From UBA1724 sp963621575 (GTDB lineage: Bacteria; Verrucomicrobiota; Lentisphaeria; Oligosphaerales; Oligosphaeraceae), in the NCBI GenBank assembly GCA_963621575.1, contig CAVFEH010000022.1:1-31773 (forward strand): a stretch of 31,773 nt of DNA. Reading direction: 5' to 3'. Both the position numbers and the translations under genes were made by a program. The notes below the pieces were generated by a model. That model worked only from the letters and a program-made list of their open reading frames with translations. It was not told the DNA's origin and ran no database searches. Below are positions 24,438 to 31,773 of the stretch, piece after piece (the first letter of the stretch is position 1; each line of letters opens with the position of its first letter).

Positions 24438-24848
24438 ATGGCAGAAGGAATCGTGAAATACCGGGTTCCCTACGCGGACACGGACCAGATGGGCTTTGTC
24501 TACTACGGGAATTATCTTGTCTTCTTCGAACGCGCCCGCAATGAGCTGCTGCGCGCCATGGGCTTCCCCTATCGACAGCTTGAGGCGCTGGGAGTGGGAC
24601 TGCCTGTCACCGAGGCCGCCATCCAATATCACGCCCACGCAAAATACGACGATCTTCTCACCATCCGCGCACGTCTGGTGGAACATTCCGGAGTCCGCGT
24701 AAAGGTCGCCTGCCAGGTCCTCCGGGAGGATACGCTCCTGGTGGAGGGCTGGACCATCCATGCCTTCATCGATCTCAAAACCGGCAGGCCGGTGCGTCCC
24801 CCGAAAGAAATCCTCGAGGTCATCAACGCCGAGGGGAACCGGCATTAG
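24438..24848 (+). CDS. YbgC-like hotdog-fold acyl-CoA thioesterase
   Basis: This 136-residue protein is the usual size for the YbgC/4-hydroxybenzoyl-CoA thioesterase family. It has the catalytic signature YADTDQMGFVYYGNYLVFFERAR (Asp16). It hydrolyses acyl-CoA, or acyl-ACP in some members. E. coli YbgC belongs to the Tol-Pal cluster, but no tol genes are near here, so I avoid that symbol. The gene follows the dehydrogenase operon by 139 bp and could recover CoA from acyl-CoA made by it or by the PaaK-like ligases; this is inference. The ATG at 24438 keeps the normal N-terminus and has only a weak AGGA upstream. Confidence 0.9.
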   Translation: MAEGIVKYRVPYADTDQMGFVYYGNYLVFFERARNELLRAMGFPYRQLEALGVGLPVTEAAIQYHAHAKYDDLLTIRARLVEHSGVRVKVACQVLREDTLLVEGWTIHAFIDLKTGRPVRPPKEILEVINAEGNRH

Positions 24849-24926
24849 CCGGATGTCAATATGGCCGTTTGGCGGGGGCGGAAACAGGCTGTGAAAAAGG
24901 AGGTTTGCCTACGCCTCTCAATCGTG

Positions 24927-26198
24927 TCATTCCTCCCTGTGAAGGGGGGCATTGCACGACTTCTTGTGATATACTGATTCGTTGATATAGGAAAGCAATT
25001 TTTCAAGGTCGTGGGCCGGAACCTTCGGAGTCACGCCAAAGATTTCCGGATGGTGGAATTTTGCATCGGCAGCCGCGATTTCAGAAATATCGTCAAACTC
25101 TTTTTCAAGGAACGGGATGTTGAAGTTTCCCATCCAGTAAGGTGTTTTGGCATGGCGTTTGAAACAATCGACGTAGCAGTAATAGGGCAGCTTCTCGGGA
25201 TCGACGTCAACCGCATTGGACGTTCGCTCATTTAAGAAGGTGCGGGAGCGATGCAAGGCGTTGATGTCCCGCAGGGTATAAAACAGGATTTCCTGTTTGT
25301 ATCTTCTTTTGTGCGGGTATTTTTCAATGTGGTCCGAAACATAGTCAAATCCATTGATGGAAAAAGTGTCTCCAGTGGTGGTTTGAAATTTCATGTTTCG
25401 GACGTCGTCGTAGGAAATTCCTCTTCCCACGGCACGATGGTATAAGGCGACAAGGACGGGGAAACCGGCAAGTTTTGACGTCCCGGCGAATTCCTGGCTG
25501 GAAAAAATGACATGCTCAAGCAATTCGTAATTGGAGAAGAACTTCCTTGCGGCGCTGAAGTTTGCCTTTTTTATGAGGTATGACAGGGGGTGCAAAACCG
25601 CAACGCAATCTGCTTTGAGTTTGTCGTAGGCCAGGAGGGATGCCATGCCAAGATCCCTTGATTTGATGTCTTCATCCATCAAGGCTCTTTTTGTTTTCAC
25701 CTCCTGGTTGATTTGCGAGGTTACATCATTATATGGAGGATTTCCGACAATTGCCAGCGGGGTGTTTTCGGAAATGCCAAAGTTTTTCCTGTTTACGTCT
25801 TTGAGTGCGTTTTTCTCACAGAATGCGACTCGTGGAAACATGCTTCTTGCCTTGGCAACGGCAACGGCGTCTATGTCGTTCCCAATGAACTTGCAGCCTG
25901 AAAAGTCACTCCGGCCGGCAAGTTCGAAGAAGGCACCGTAGCCACAGGACAAGTCTGCTATCGTCCAATCTTGGTTGACGCCGTGCTTTTTCAGCCATTT
26001 CGCGATGCATTCAACATATTTTGCAGGCGTATAGAAGCTTCCCAGGTTTACTCTCCCTGCAACGGTGGCGTGCCGGGAAACATTGGCCTCTCCTTGCGCG
26101 GTGATGGAAGGGGTGTTCTTGTCTCTGGAAGCGCTTGCATCGCCGGGTTTCATGCCGCCAGAGGGACGGACCGCATCATTTGTTTCTCTTTCATGCAT
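24927..26198 (-). CDS. Orphan N6-adenine DNA methyltransferase
   Basis: This 423-residue protein has the amino-methyltransferase motifs in order: GSFYTP (53-58, motif X-like), DLSCGYGAFFE (82-92, motif I), GNDID (106-110, motif II) and NPPY (153-156, catalytic motif IV), followed by a C-terminal region of about 250 residues that would read DNA sequence. It should transfer methyl from S-adenosylmethionine to adenine N6. The gene is visibly AT-richer, with codon use unlike its GC-rich neighbours, which suggests transfer. No restriction enzyme or specificity subunit is next to it; on one side is the thioesterase (convergent) and on the other an esterase. The first 45 residues are low-complexity, so the start could lie later, at Met16. 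Confidence 0.87.
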   Translation of the reverse strand: MHERETNDAVRPSGGMKPGDASASRDKNTPSITAQGEANVSRHATVAGRVNLGSFYTPAKYVECIAKWLKKHGVNQDWTIADLSCGYGAFFELAGRSDFSGCKFIGNDIDAVAVAKARSMFPRVAFCEKNALKDVNRKNFGISENTPLAIVGNPPYNDVTSQINQEVKTKRALMDEDIKSRDLGMASLLAYDKLKADCVAVLHPLSYLIKKANFSAARKFFSNYELLEHVIFSSQEFAGTSKLAGFPVLVALYHRAVGRGISYDDVRNMKFQTTTGDTFSINGFDYVSDHIEKYPHKRRYKQEILFYTLRDINALHRSRTFLNERTSNAVDVDPEKLPYYCYVDCFKRHAKTPYWMGNFNIPFLEKEFDDISEIAAADAKFHHPEIFGVTPKVPAHDLEKLLSYINESVYHKKSCNAPLHREE

Positions 26199-26238
26199 TT
26201 TGGATTTGCATGTTGTAGCCCGCCCGTTCCATTTGTAG

Positions 26239-27054
26239 TCAGGATTGTCCTTTGGCCTGTGTGTCCCAGGCGCGCCGGAGGAAGGCCGCGGCTTCCTGGG
26301 GCCAGAGGATGGTGTCGATGGTGTCCTTGGCCAGTCCTGCGCCGTGGGGGCCGAAGGGATAGATGTGGAGGCTGGTGGGGATGCCCTTCGCGATGAGGGC
26401 GCCGGCCATTTCGAGGGCGCCCTGTACGGGGACGACCTGGTCGGCGGCGGTGTGGAAGAGGAAGACGGGCGGGGTCTTGTCGTCCAGATGGGTGGTCAGA
26501 TCGAAGTCTGCGGCGATTTTGTCCAGGTCATCCCCCAGGAGGTTGCGTCCGGAAGCCACGTGGCCATTCTTGTAGACCAGTTTGACGACGGCATAGCAGA
26601 GGATGGCGCCATTGACGCGGGGGGAGAAGGCGTCGGCGTCGTCTCCGGCGGAGGCATCCACTTTGTCGATGATGGAGGTGGCAAGGCATCCGGCCAGGTG
26701 GGCGCCGGCGGAGAAGCCGCAGGAGACGATGCGTGCGGGATCCAGATGGAATTCCCGGGCGCGGGAGCGCAGGATCTTCACGGCGCGGGCGGCGTCCTGC
26801 TGGGGGGCGGGATACTTTCCGAAGTCGCCGCAGCGGTAGTCCAGGACGAAGGCGTGGAAGCCACGCTTCACGAATTCCTCGGCAATCTCACTGCCTTCGT
26901 AACCGTGGCACACATTGCTGTAGCCGCCGCCGGGAATCACAAGGATGGCAGGACGCACTTCGTCTCCCCCGTGGAGGAAAGGCAGGAGCATGGATTGGCC
27001 CATGGCCAGGGTGGTGCGGGAGGGATCATTGGGCCAGAGGAGAATCTTTTCCAT
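26239..27054 (-). CDS. Alpha/beta-hydrolase, acetylesterase-like (HSL/BD-FAE type)
   Basis: This 271-residue protein has an oxyanion-hole stretch IPGGGYSNVCHGYEG, a nucleophile elbow GFSAGAHLAG, an acid region HTAADQVVPVQ and a C-terminal His in GPHGAGLAKD. This order fits bacterial small esterases that remove acetyl groups from xylan-type sugars. There is no signal peptide. I chose the ATG at 27054; a TTG at 27078 would add eight residues and looks less likely. It lies 36 bp after queH on the same strand. Its substrate is inferred only from family resemblance. Confidence 0.82.
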   Translation of the reverse strand: MEKILLWPNDPSRTTLAMGQSMLLPFLHGGDEVRPAILVIPGGGYSNVCHGYEGSEIAEEFVKRGFHAFVLDYRCGDFGKYPAPQQDAARAVKILRSRAREFHLDPARIVSCGFSAGAHLAGCLATSIIDKVDASAGDDADAFSPRVNGAILCYAVVKLVYKNGHVASGRNLLGDDLDKIAADFDLTTHLDDKTPPVFLFHTAADQVVPVQGALEMAGALIAKGIPTSLHIYPFGPHGAGLAKDTIDTILWPQEAAAFLRRAWDTQAKGQS

Positions 27055-27090
27055 GATAGTGTGGAAATTGTGCTGCAAGGTGTTGCGATG

Positions 27091-27657
27091 TTATGAAAGT
27101 GTCGTTCCGGGAGGTTTCGAGAATTCGCAGCCGCAGTAGTTTTGGCGGTAGAGACCCAGTTCTTTTGAGAGGATGGTGCTTCGGAGGAATCCGTCCTTCT
27201 TCTTGAAATCCCAGGGGGTGAAGTGAGAGTATTTTCCTCCCAGTGCGAGGAGCAGTTTCGAGTTTTTGTGCGGGCTGACGGTAAGAGAGGTGGCGAAAGT
27301 GCAGTGGAGTTGTGCGGCCATTGCGGCGGTGCGTGCCAGGGACCATTGGAAGCAAGCCTGGCATCGTCTGCCGCGTTCGGGCGCGGTGGCGTAGGCGGGT
27401 TCCAGGCGTGCGACGAAACGGAGCCAGTGGTCGTGCCGATAGGGATCCACCAGGGGCGCAGGCATCCGGAAGTGTTGTGCGGCGGTGCGGAGGGCCGCCA
27501 GGCGTTTTTCGAACTCTTCCCGGGAATCCAGGTTGGAGTTCGAAAAGAAGGGGACGCAGGGGACGTTTGCTTCTGCCAGACGTTCCATGCATGCGGTGGC
27601 GCAGGGGCCGCAGCAACAGTGCAGCAGCAGGGTTCCTTCTGGCAAGGGGGCGGCCAT
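27091..27657 (-). CDS. queH: Epoxyqueuosine reductase QueH
   Basis: This 188-residue protein has the DUF208/QueH cysteine pattern: LHCCCGPC (C14-C19), CQAC (C99, C102) and YCGC (C175, C177), plus TLTVSPHKNS and the FKKKDGFLRS stretch. QueH uses an iron-sulfur cluster and a second iron site to reduce epoxyqueuosine to queuosine in the tRNA anticodon, replacing cobalamin-dependent QueG. It sits 23 bp after the FtsQ-like gene. All expected metal-binding Cys residues are present. Confidence 0.94.
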   Translation of the reverse strand: MAAPLPEGTLLLHCCCGPCATACMERLAEANVPCVPFFSNSNLDSREEFEKRLAALRTAAQHFRMPAPLVDPYRHDHWLRFVARLEPAYATAPERGRRCQACFQWSLARTAAMAAQLHCTFATSLTVSPHKNSKLLLALGGKYSHFTPWDFKKKDGFLRSTILSKELGLYRQNYCGCEFSKPPGTTLS

Positions 27658-27680
27658 CTCTCGACTGCGGGCGCGGGGGG

Positions 27681-28514
27681 TCAGGGCCTCACAGGAATAT
27701 TGACGTAGGTGGCGTCGATATAGCTGATGGATTCATTTGCGGCTGCGCGCAATTCCACCACCACTTTCACGCGATCCATCTCCGAGGCCACATTGTCCAT
27801 GGGCATGACCATCCGGGTGCCGGGGCGGAAGACGCCTTGGGCCTCCAGGTTGAGAGTCATGCGGTTGTTCTTGGGATCCAGGGAGACATTCAGGATTTCG
27901 TACATGCTCCCTTCGGGGCGGATCTGGGATTCTTTCAGGAAGGTGAGGAAGGCCAGGATGCCCTTGTCGGTGCAACGGGCGCCCACCTTGAAGTCCTTGG
28001 GGGACTGGATGCCGCGGATGGTGGGCAGCGTCTTGGTGGGGGCCGGAACATCCCGGGGCAGGACCATTCCCTCGCGGTCAATGAGCAGTTCGTGCATTCC
28101 GGAGTTTGGGTGGAACCGGAGGATTGCCACGGGCACCCGCGGAAGGGTCTCGATGAGGAGGGTGCCGGGGAAGATTCGCCGGACGCGCGCTTCCTTGATG
28201 CGGGGGTTGTCCTCCAAGTTCTTCCGGATGTCCTCCAGGGGGATCTTGGGAAGGTAGGATTCCTGGAGTCGGACGCCGCATTTGCCCAAGACTTGCAGGA
28301 TCTGCTTCTGGAGCTCGTCATCCACCTCGGGGATCTGCACTTCCGTCAACAGGAAGCTGTCATTTTCCGTGTAGAGATGCTTGCGGCTGCAATGGCAGAG
28401 GAAAAAGAGGGCGAAAAGCGCCAGGAGGCACAGGAGGCAGCCCACCAGCAGTCGTCTTTTGATGGAGCGTCCGGAGACGGGGGCGAGGGGGGATGGCGTT
28501 TTCTTTAGGGGCAT
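27681..28514 (-). CDS. FtsQ/DivIB-like cell division protein
   Basis: This 277-residue protein has a short basic cytoplasmic tail, one membrane helix (about 21-40) and a POTRA-like domain (about 54-125) with the FtsQ pattern NPRIKEARVRRIFPGTLLIE followed by PRVPVAIL, then a beta-rich domain to the C-terminus. FtsQ links early and late divisome proteins in the inner membrane. It is not in the usual mur-ftsQ-ftsA-ftsZ cluster; here it lies between rimO and queH. Membrane topology and POTRA pattern support the call, but a different POTRA protein is possible. Confidence 0.7.
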   Translation of the reverse strand: MPLKKTPSPLAPVSGRSIKRRLLVGCLLCLLALFALFFLCHCSRKHLYTENDSFLLTEVQIPEVDDELQKQILQVLGKCGVRLQESYLPKIPLEDIRKNLEDNPRIKEARVRRIFPGTLLIETLPRVPVAILRFHPNSGMHELLIDREGMVLPRDVPAPTKTLPTIRGIQSPKDFKVGARCTDKGILAFLTFLKESQIRPEGSMYEILNVSLDPKNNRMTLNLEAQGVFRPGTRMVMPMDNVASEMDRVKVVVELRAAANESISYIDATYVNIPVRP

Positions 28515-28558
28515 CGCTTGCGGAGTGTTTCAGAGTCGGGGGCAGGGAGGACGGCGGG

Positions 28559-30049
28559 TCAGCCGCAGCAGGCGGGGACCGCGCCCAGATCGTACTCGTT
28601 GGCGTGAGTCACCTTCACGGTGACAAAAGTGTTCTCCTTGAGGACGTAGTACTTTGAGGTTGCTTCCACGAAGACAGTCTGGTCCACTTCCGGCGCGTCG
28701 CCTGTGGTGCGGCCCCGCCAGTGGCGCCTGCCGATGCGATCCTCAAGCAGCACCAACACTTCTTTGCCTATCATGTCCAGATTGCGCTTGAGGGAGATCT
28801 CCCTCTGCAACGCCAGGATTTCGTCACGGCGCCTCTCGGCTTCCTCGACGGGCACAAGCCCCTCCTTGATTTCGTAGGCGGGGGTGCCGGGCTCGGGCGA
28901 GAAAGCGAAGGCCCCCAGCCGGTCGAAGGAGAATTCCTTTACGAAGTCCAGGAGCTTCTGGTAGGACTCGGGAGTCTCGCCGGGGTATCCGGTCATGACG
29001 GTGGTGCGGATGGTGATCTGGGGATACTTCTCCCGGATGGTCTTCAGCAATTTCCGGGTGCCGTCCTCGTCAATGCGCCGCCGCATGGATTCGAGGATGG
29101 GGGTGTCGATATGCTGCAGGGGCACATCCAGATAGGGCACCACATGCCTGGAGTTGCCCAGGATTTCCAGGAACTCGGGGGTGATGTGGACGGGGTGGGT
29201 GTAGAGGATGCGCACCCAGAATTCACCGGGGAGCTCATCCAGCTTTTTCAGCAGGTCGACCAGCGTGGCCTGGGGCTTCAGGTCTCGCCCGTAGGCGGTG
29301 GTGTCCTGGGCGATGAGATTGAGCTCCTTGACGCCGGCCTGGAGGAATTGCCGGCACTCCGCCATGATGGAATCCAGGGAGCGGCTCCGGAGATTTCCGC
29401 GGATGCCGGGGATGGCGCAGAAGGCGCAGCGGTGGTTGCAGCCCTCGGCGATCTTCACATACGCGTAGGAGTCGGGAGTGGTCTGGATGCGGGGGGTATT
29501 TTCGTCGTAGAGCCAGACGGGCGTGGGGGTGGGGATGTCCAGCAGGGGCTTCGGGGCGTTGGCGACAGCTTTGGGGATGGCGCCCTTCCTGGTGGCGATG
29601 GCGGGGAGGGGGGCCTTTGCAACGAGAGACTTCAGGAGCTGGTGGATTCTGGGGGCGGAATCCACGCCCATCCAGAGGTCCACGCCGGGAAGCTTTTCGG
29701 CGTATTCGGGGGCGCTGCGCTGCGCCAGGCATCCGCCCACGACAACCCAGCGGGGCAGGCCCTTCCGGGCACCTTTCCGCTTCCACTGCAGGGCCTGGCG
29801 GATGGCGGCCTCCGCCTCGTCGCGGGCGGATTGGATGAAGCCGCAGGTGTTGACGAGGGTTACGTTGGCCTCCTCCGGATCGTCCGTGAGGAAGATGCCG
29901 TTGGCGGCCAGGGTGCCGCACATGACTTCGGCGTCCACGAGATTTTTCGCGCAACCCAGCGTGACGACATATACGACCAGGTTTTCCTGTTCTTGGGGCT
30001 CTTGATGAGAGGAGGAGGGCATGGTGGGATGCGGATTCGTGTGTTTCAT
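28559..30049 (-). CDS. rimO: Ribosomal protein S12 methylthiotransferase RimO
   Basis: This radical-SAM enzyme adds a methylthio group to an Asp of ribosomal protein S12. The N-terminal UPF0004 domain has TLGCAKNLVDAEVM with cluster cysteines C33, C69 and C107. The radical-SAM site is CNHRCAFC (C204, C208, C211) followed by AIPGIRG. A C-terminal TRAM domain ends in YDLGAVPACCG. At 496 residues it is longer than the usual 430-450. The extra length is an N-terminal extension of about 20 residues and an Ala/Pro/Lys-rich insert (about 143-185) between the first two domains. The ATG at 30049 directly follows the upstream stop (TAG-ATG); an ATG at 30022 is a possible alternative. Confidence 0.96.
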   Translation of the reverse strand: MKHTNPHPTMPSSSHQEPQEQENLVVYVVTLGCAKNLVDAEVMCGTLAANGIFLTDDPEEANVTLVNTCGFIQSARDEAEAAIRQALQWKRKGARKGLPRWVVVGGCLAQRSAPEYAEKLPGVDLWMGVDSAPRIHQLLKSLVAKAPLPAIATRKGAIPKAVANAPKPLLDIPTPTPVWLYDENTPRIQTTPDSYAYVKIAEGCNHRCAFCAIPGIRGNLRSRSLDSIMAECRQFLQAGVKELNLIAQDTTAYGRDLKPQATLVDLLKKLDELPGEFWVRILYTHPVHITPEFLEILGNSRHVVPYLDVPLQHIDTPILESMRRRIDEDGTRKLLKTIREKYPQITIRTTVMTGYPGETPESYQKLLDFVKEFSFDRLGAFAFSPEPGTPAYEIKEGLVPVEEAERRRDEILALQREISLKRNLDMIGKEVLVLLEDRIGRRHWRGRTTGDAPEVDQTVFVEATSKYYVLKENTFVTVKVTHANEYDLGAVPACCG

Positions 30050-30769
30050 CTACAGGGCGCTGGCGAGGAATGCCAGGGTGAGCATGAGGGTCATTCCCAG
30101 GAAATTCCCGACCAGGAAGGGGGCTTTCGCGGGGAGGAACCGGCGGACCCAGGGCAACAGCAGCATGGGGATCGCAACGAGGAGGATTCCGCGCAGCAGC
30201 ACGGCGCGCACGGCGTCCGCGCAACCAAGTGCGGGGAGGATGGGCAGGATGATGGCGGCGGCCGCGCCCAGGAGCCAGCAGCGGATTTGCCGCAACGTGG
30301 TTTTGTCATTCTCGCCCTTCTCCTGGGCAAGCTCGGCGCCGAAGGCGGCGGCCAGCGCCAGGATGGCGGGCAGCCAGATTTCACCGTGGTTGAGCAGCAA
30401 CAGGAAGAGCAGCACGGGCAGCAGGAACTGAGCAAGCAGATCGCTGCCGGCGGATGGCGCAGGGGCGTTTTGTCCGGAGCGCAGGATTGTCTGGACCATT
30501 CCCGGCAGGGCTTTCTCTTGCCCGCCAGTCAGGAGGAGGTGGAGCAGCAGCAGGACCACGGTGCCCAGGAGGACGCAGGTGAAGGTGTCATGGAAGAGGA
30601 AGCGGCAGAGGAGCGCCACCAGAAGATAAGCCACGCCCAGGAGGACGCGCACCAGCGTGTGCCAGGCAGCGGAGGGGCGGGCTTCGGAGTTCTTCGCCAG
30701 GCTTTGCACGCAGTCCAGCCGGATGGTGTCGGCCAGCGCCTTCAGAAAGTTGTTTTTCATGGCGTTCAT
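30050..30769 (-). CDS. Polytopic membrane protein of unknown function
   Basis: I do not recognise this 239-residue protein. It has about six hydrophobic helices (near 40-60, 62-80, 108-125, 131-148, 165-185 and 190-235) and a basic N-terminus. AAGGAG sits 8 nt before the ATG at 30769, a strong start signal. It is packed between the SirB1-like gene (3 bp) and rimO (directly adjacent), so it is probably cotranscribed. A short LLTGG stretch faintly recalls CobS cobalamin synthases, but the acidic motif that should follow is absent. Confidence 0.7.
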   Translation of the reverse strand: MNAMKNNFLKALADTIRLDCVQSLAKNSEARPSAAWHTLVRVLLGVAYLLVALLCRFLFHDTFTCVLLGTVVLLLLHLLLTGGQEKALPGMVQTILRSGQNAPAPSAGSDLLAQFLLPVLLFLLLLNHGEIWLPAILALAAAFGAELAQEKGENDKTTLRQIRCWLLGAAAAIILPILPALGCADAVRAVLLRGILLVAIPMLLLPWVRRFLPAKAPFLVGNFLGMTLMLTLAFLASAL

Positions 30770-30772
30770 GAT

Positions 30773-31639
30773 CTATGCTCCTTGTTGGGGTGGGGGCTCC
30801 GGTTCGTTGACTTCTCCGAAAGGGTACGGGAGGGGGTTTCCCTGGATGCCGTGGATGGCCTGCAGGATTTCCCAGAAGAGATGCACATCGTAGGCCTCCC
30901 AGCAGGCAATGGAGCTGGCCAGCAGGGAGTTCAGGTAGAGGAGGAAGAGCTGCTGGTCATTGAGATGCACCACCTGGTCGCGCCTTTCCAGCTTCTGGAC
31001 CTCCCAGCCCTTCTCCAGCACGCAGACCGTCCCATTGAGACGGTCCAGCAACGCAATGAAGCCGTTCCAGGCAATCACATTCACTTTGATGTGATTCCGC
31101 TTCCCGAGCTCCTGGCAGAGCGCCGCCAGCACCAGTGGGACGGCGTCGCCATAGTTGTCCATGACATCGCCCAGAAGGTATTCCTCGATGCCCAGCCAGG
31201 GGAGGGGCGGCACGTAGAATCCGCGTTCATCCATGAATTCGCAGATGGCATTCAGATCCCGCGCGGCAACGGAGGGATTTTGGAGCCATCCGGCGAAGTC
31301 GTCGTAGAGTTCCTGGAGGCGTCCGTTGAGGAAGCTCAGGGAGCTGCTGGTGTCGTAGAGAAGATCCACCTTGACCATGGCCGTCAAGATGGGCAGGCGC
31401 GCCTGCTCGAAATCGCTGACGATGGACTTGAGGATGTGCTTCCGCTGAATGAGGGTCCCCAGTTGGTGAGCGTGCCGCCGCGTGTTCTCGTCGGGGTCGT
31501 CCTGGATGGTGGCCAGCGCCTGCTCGGCTTGGCCGCTCTGGAGGATCTTCTCCATGGCCAGGGAGGAGACCAGCTCGTCAGTGTCGCCGACAAAGTCCAT
31601 GGCTGCCTGGACTTGGGGGGATAGGTCGGATTCGGGCAT
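30773..31639 (-). CDS. SirB1/transglutaminase-core-like protein, catalytic residues not evident
   Basis: In this 288-residue soluble protein, residues about 80-200 follow the SirB1-type 'Transglut_core2' layout. A helical stretch (LNAICEFMDERGF) is followed by IEEYLLGDVMDNYGDAVPLVLAALCQELGKR, where family members have a 'YL-evL-rr-G-PisL' pattern. The usual substrate-facing GHF sequence is not visible, so it may be a non-enzymatic relative. I chose the ATG at 31639; an upstream GTG at 31678 would add 13 residues without homology. It is followed by the membrane-protein gene after only 3 bp. Function unknown. Confidence 0.55.
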   Translation of the reverse strand: MPESDLSPQVQAAMDFVGDTDELVSSLAMEKILQSGQAEQALATIQDDPDENTRRHAHQLGTLIQRKHILKSIVSDFEQARLPILTAMVKVDLLYDTSSSLSFLNGRLQELYDDFAGWLQNPSVAARDLNAICEFMDERGFYVPPLPWLGIEEYLLGDVMDNYGDAVPLVLAALCQELGKRNHIKVNVIAWNGFIALLDRLNGTVCVLEKGWEVQKLERRDQVVHLNDQQLFLLYLNSLLASSIACWEAYDVHLFWEILQAIHGIQGNPLPYPFGEVNEPEPPPQQGA

Positions 31640-31710
31640 GAAAGGAAAATGACAGAAAGGGGGAATGCGCCTGGACACGCTCCAGTGCCTTTGTTTGCAT
31701 GAAGGGAAAT

Positions 31711-31773
31711 CTAGCGGGTGCCGGAGGGTTCGCCGGAGGGTTCGCCGGAGGGTTCGCCGGAGGGTTCGCCGGA
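31711..31773 (-). CDS. C-terminal end of a protein with a Ser-Gly-Glu-Pro repeat tail (partial)
   Basis: From the window edge the minus strand reads an uninterrupted series of Ser-Gly-Glu-Pro repeats ending SGTR and TAG at 31711-31713, in frame with the edge. The stop lies 71 bp before the next gene start, as expected for the minus-strand gene run. All three minus frames are open through this repeat, so the frame is chosen by the stop position and packing only. The rest of the gene lies outside the window. Confidence 0.4.
   Translation of the reverse strand, partial: SGEPSGEPSGEPSGEPSGTR
31720..31773. repeat. 12-bp tandem repeat, 4.5 copies, running off the window
   Basis: GCCGGAGGGTTC is repeated head to tail at 31720-31731, 31732-31743, 31744-31755 and 31756-31767, with half a copy to the window end. 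The copies are identical. The 12-bp unit keeps any reading frame and encodes Ser-Gly-Glu-Pro on the minus strand. Confidence 0.95.

Noticed and set aside
24849..26238. Restriction-modification operon around the methyltransferase.
   Set aside because: No endonuclease or specificity subunit is encoded on either side; neighbours are a thioesterase and an esterase.
30050..30769. CobS (cobalamin synthase) identity for the 239-aa membrane protein.
   Set aside because: Only a short LLTGG stretch matches; the acidic D-x-x-D-type motif expected next is missing, and no other cobalamin gene is present.
31720..31773. CRISPR-like repeats at the window end.
   Set aside because: Units are 12 bp, contiguous, without spacers; this is a simple coding tandem repeat.

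Overview
The window is a GC-rich, densely packed bacterial chromosome segment. It holds 22 complete and 2 partial protein genes, and I saw no rRNA, tRNA, CRISPR array or insertion sequence. RodZ-like, FtsK and FtsQ-like proteins, a YbgC-type thioesterase, QueH, RimO, and PaaK/ACT pairs fit a Gram-negative, probably anaerobic organism. A Verrucomicrobiota/Lentisphaerota-type (PVC) origin is my guess from gene content; no rRNA is present to settle it.

Layout. (1) Positions 1-17461, minus strand. Read in the direction of transcription: a cytoplasmic CE15-type esterase; a phenylacetate-CoA-ligase-like enzyme with a tandem-ACT protein and a DMT-type permease; a canonical FtsK; a RodZ-like protein; a second, diverged FtsK-like protein fused to a HisE domain; HisG; a second PaaK-like ligase; an M18 aminopeptidase; a 7TM-HD (PgpH-type) protein lacking its extracellular domain; YbeY; a CorC-type CBS protein; and the start of a CDP-alcohol phosphatidyltransferase. 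Many junctions overlap or lie within 30 bp. (2) 17462-17785, a divergent regulatory region with an 18-bp near-perfect direct repeat flanking an extended -10 promoter. (3) 17786-24848, plus strand: a DeoR-family regulator, then E2, E3 and a fused alpha/beta E1 of a 2-oxoacid dehydrogenase complex, then a YbgC-like thioesterase behind a 14-G tract. (4) 24927-31773, minus strand: the tail of an EPSG-repeat protein, a SirB1/transglutaminase-like protein, a membrane protein, RimO, an FtsQ-like protein, QueH, an alpha/beta hydrolase, and an AT-richer orphan N6-adenine methyltransferase.

The strongest novelty candidate is the 588-residue protein at 8008-9774. It carries FtsK-like alpha, beta and gamma regions in one frame with a complete HisE (phosphoribosyl-ATP pyrophosphohydrolase) domain. 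No ATG, GTG or TTG could start HisE separately, and hisG follows 27 bp downstream. Histidine biosynthesis steps 1 and 2 are therefore physically joined to a DNA-translocase paralog, beside the canonical ftsK and a RodZ-like gene. Secondary novelties are the PgpH protein without its sensor domain, the E2 with two lipoyl plus two subunit-binding domains, and the putative DeoR operator.
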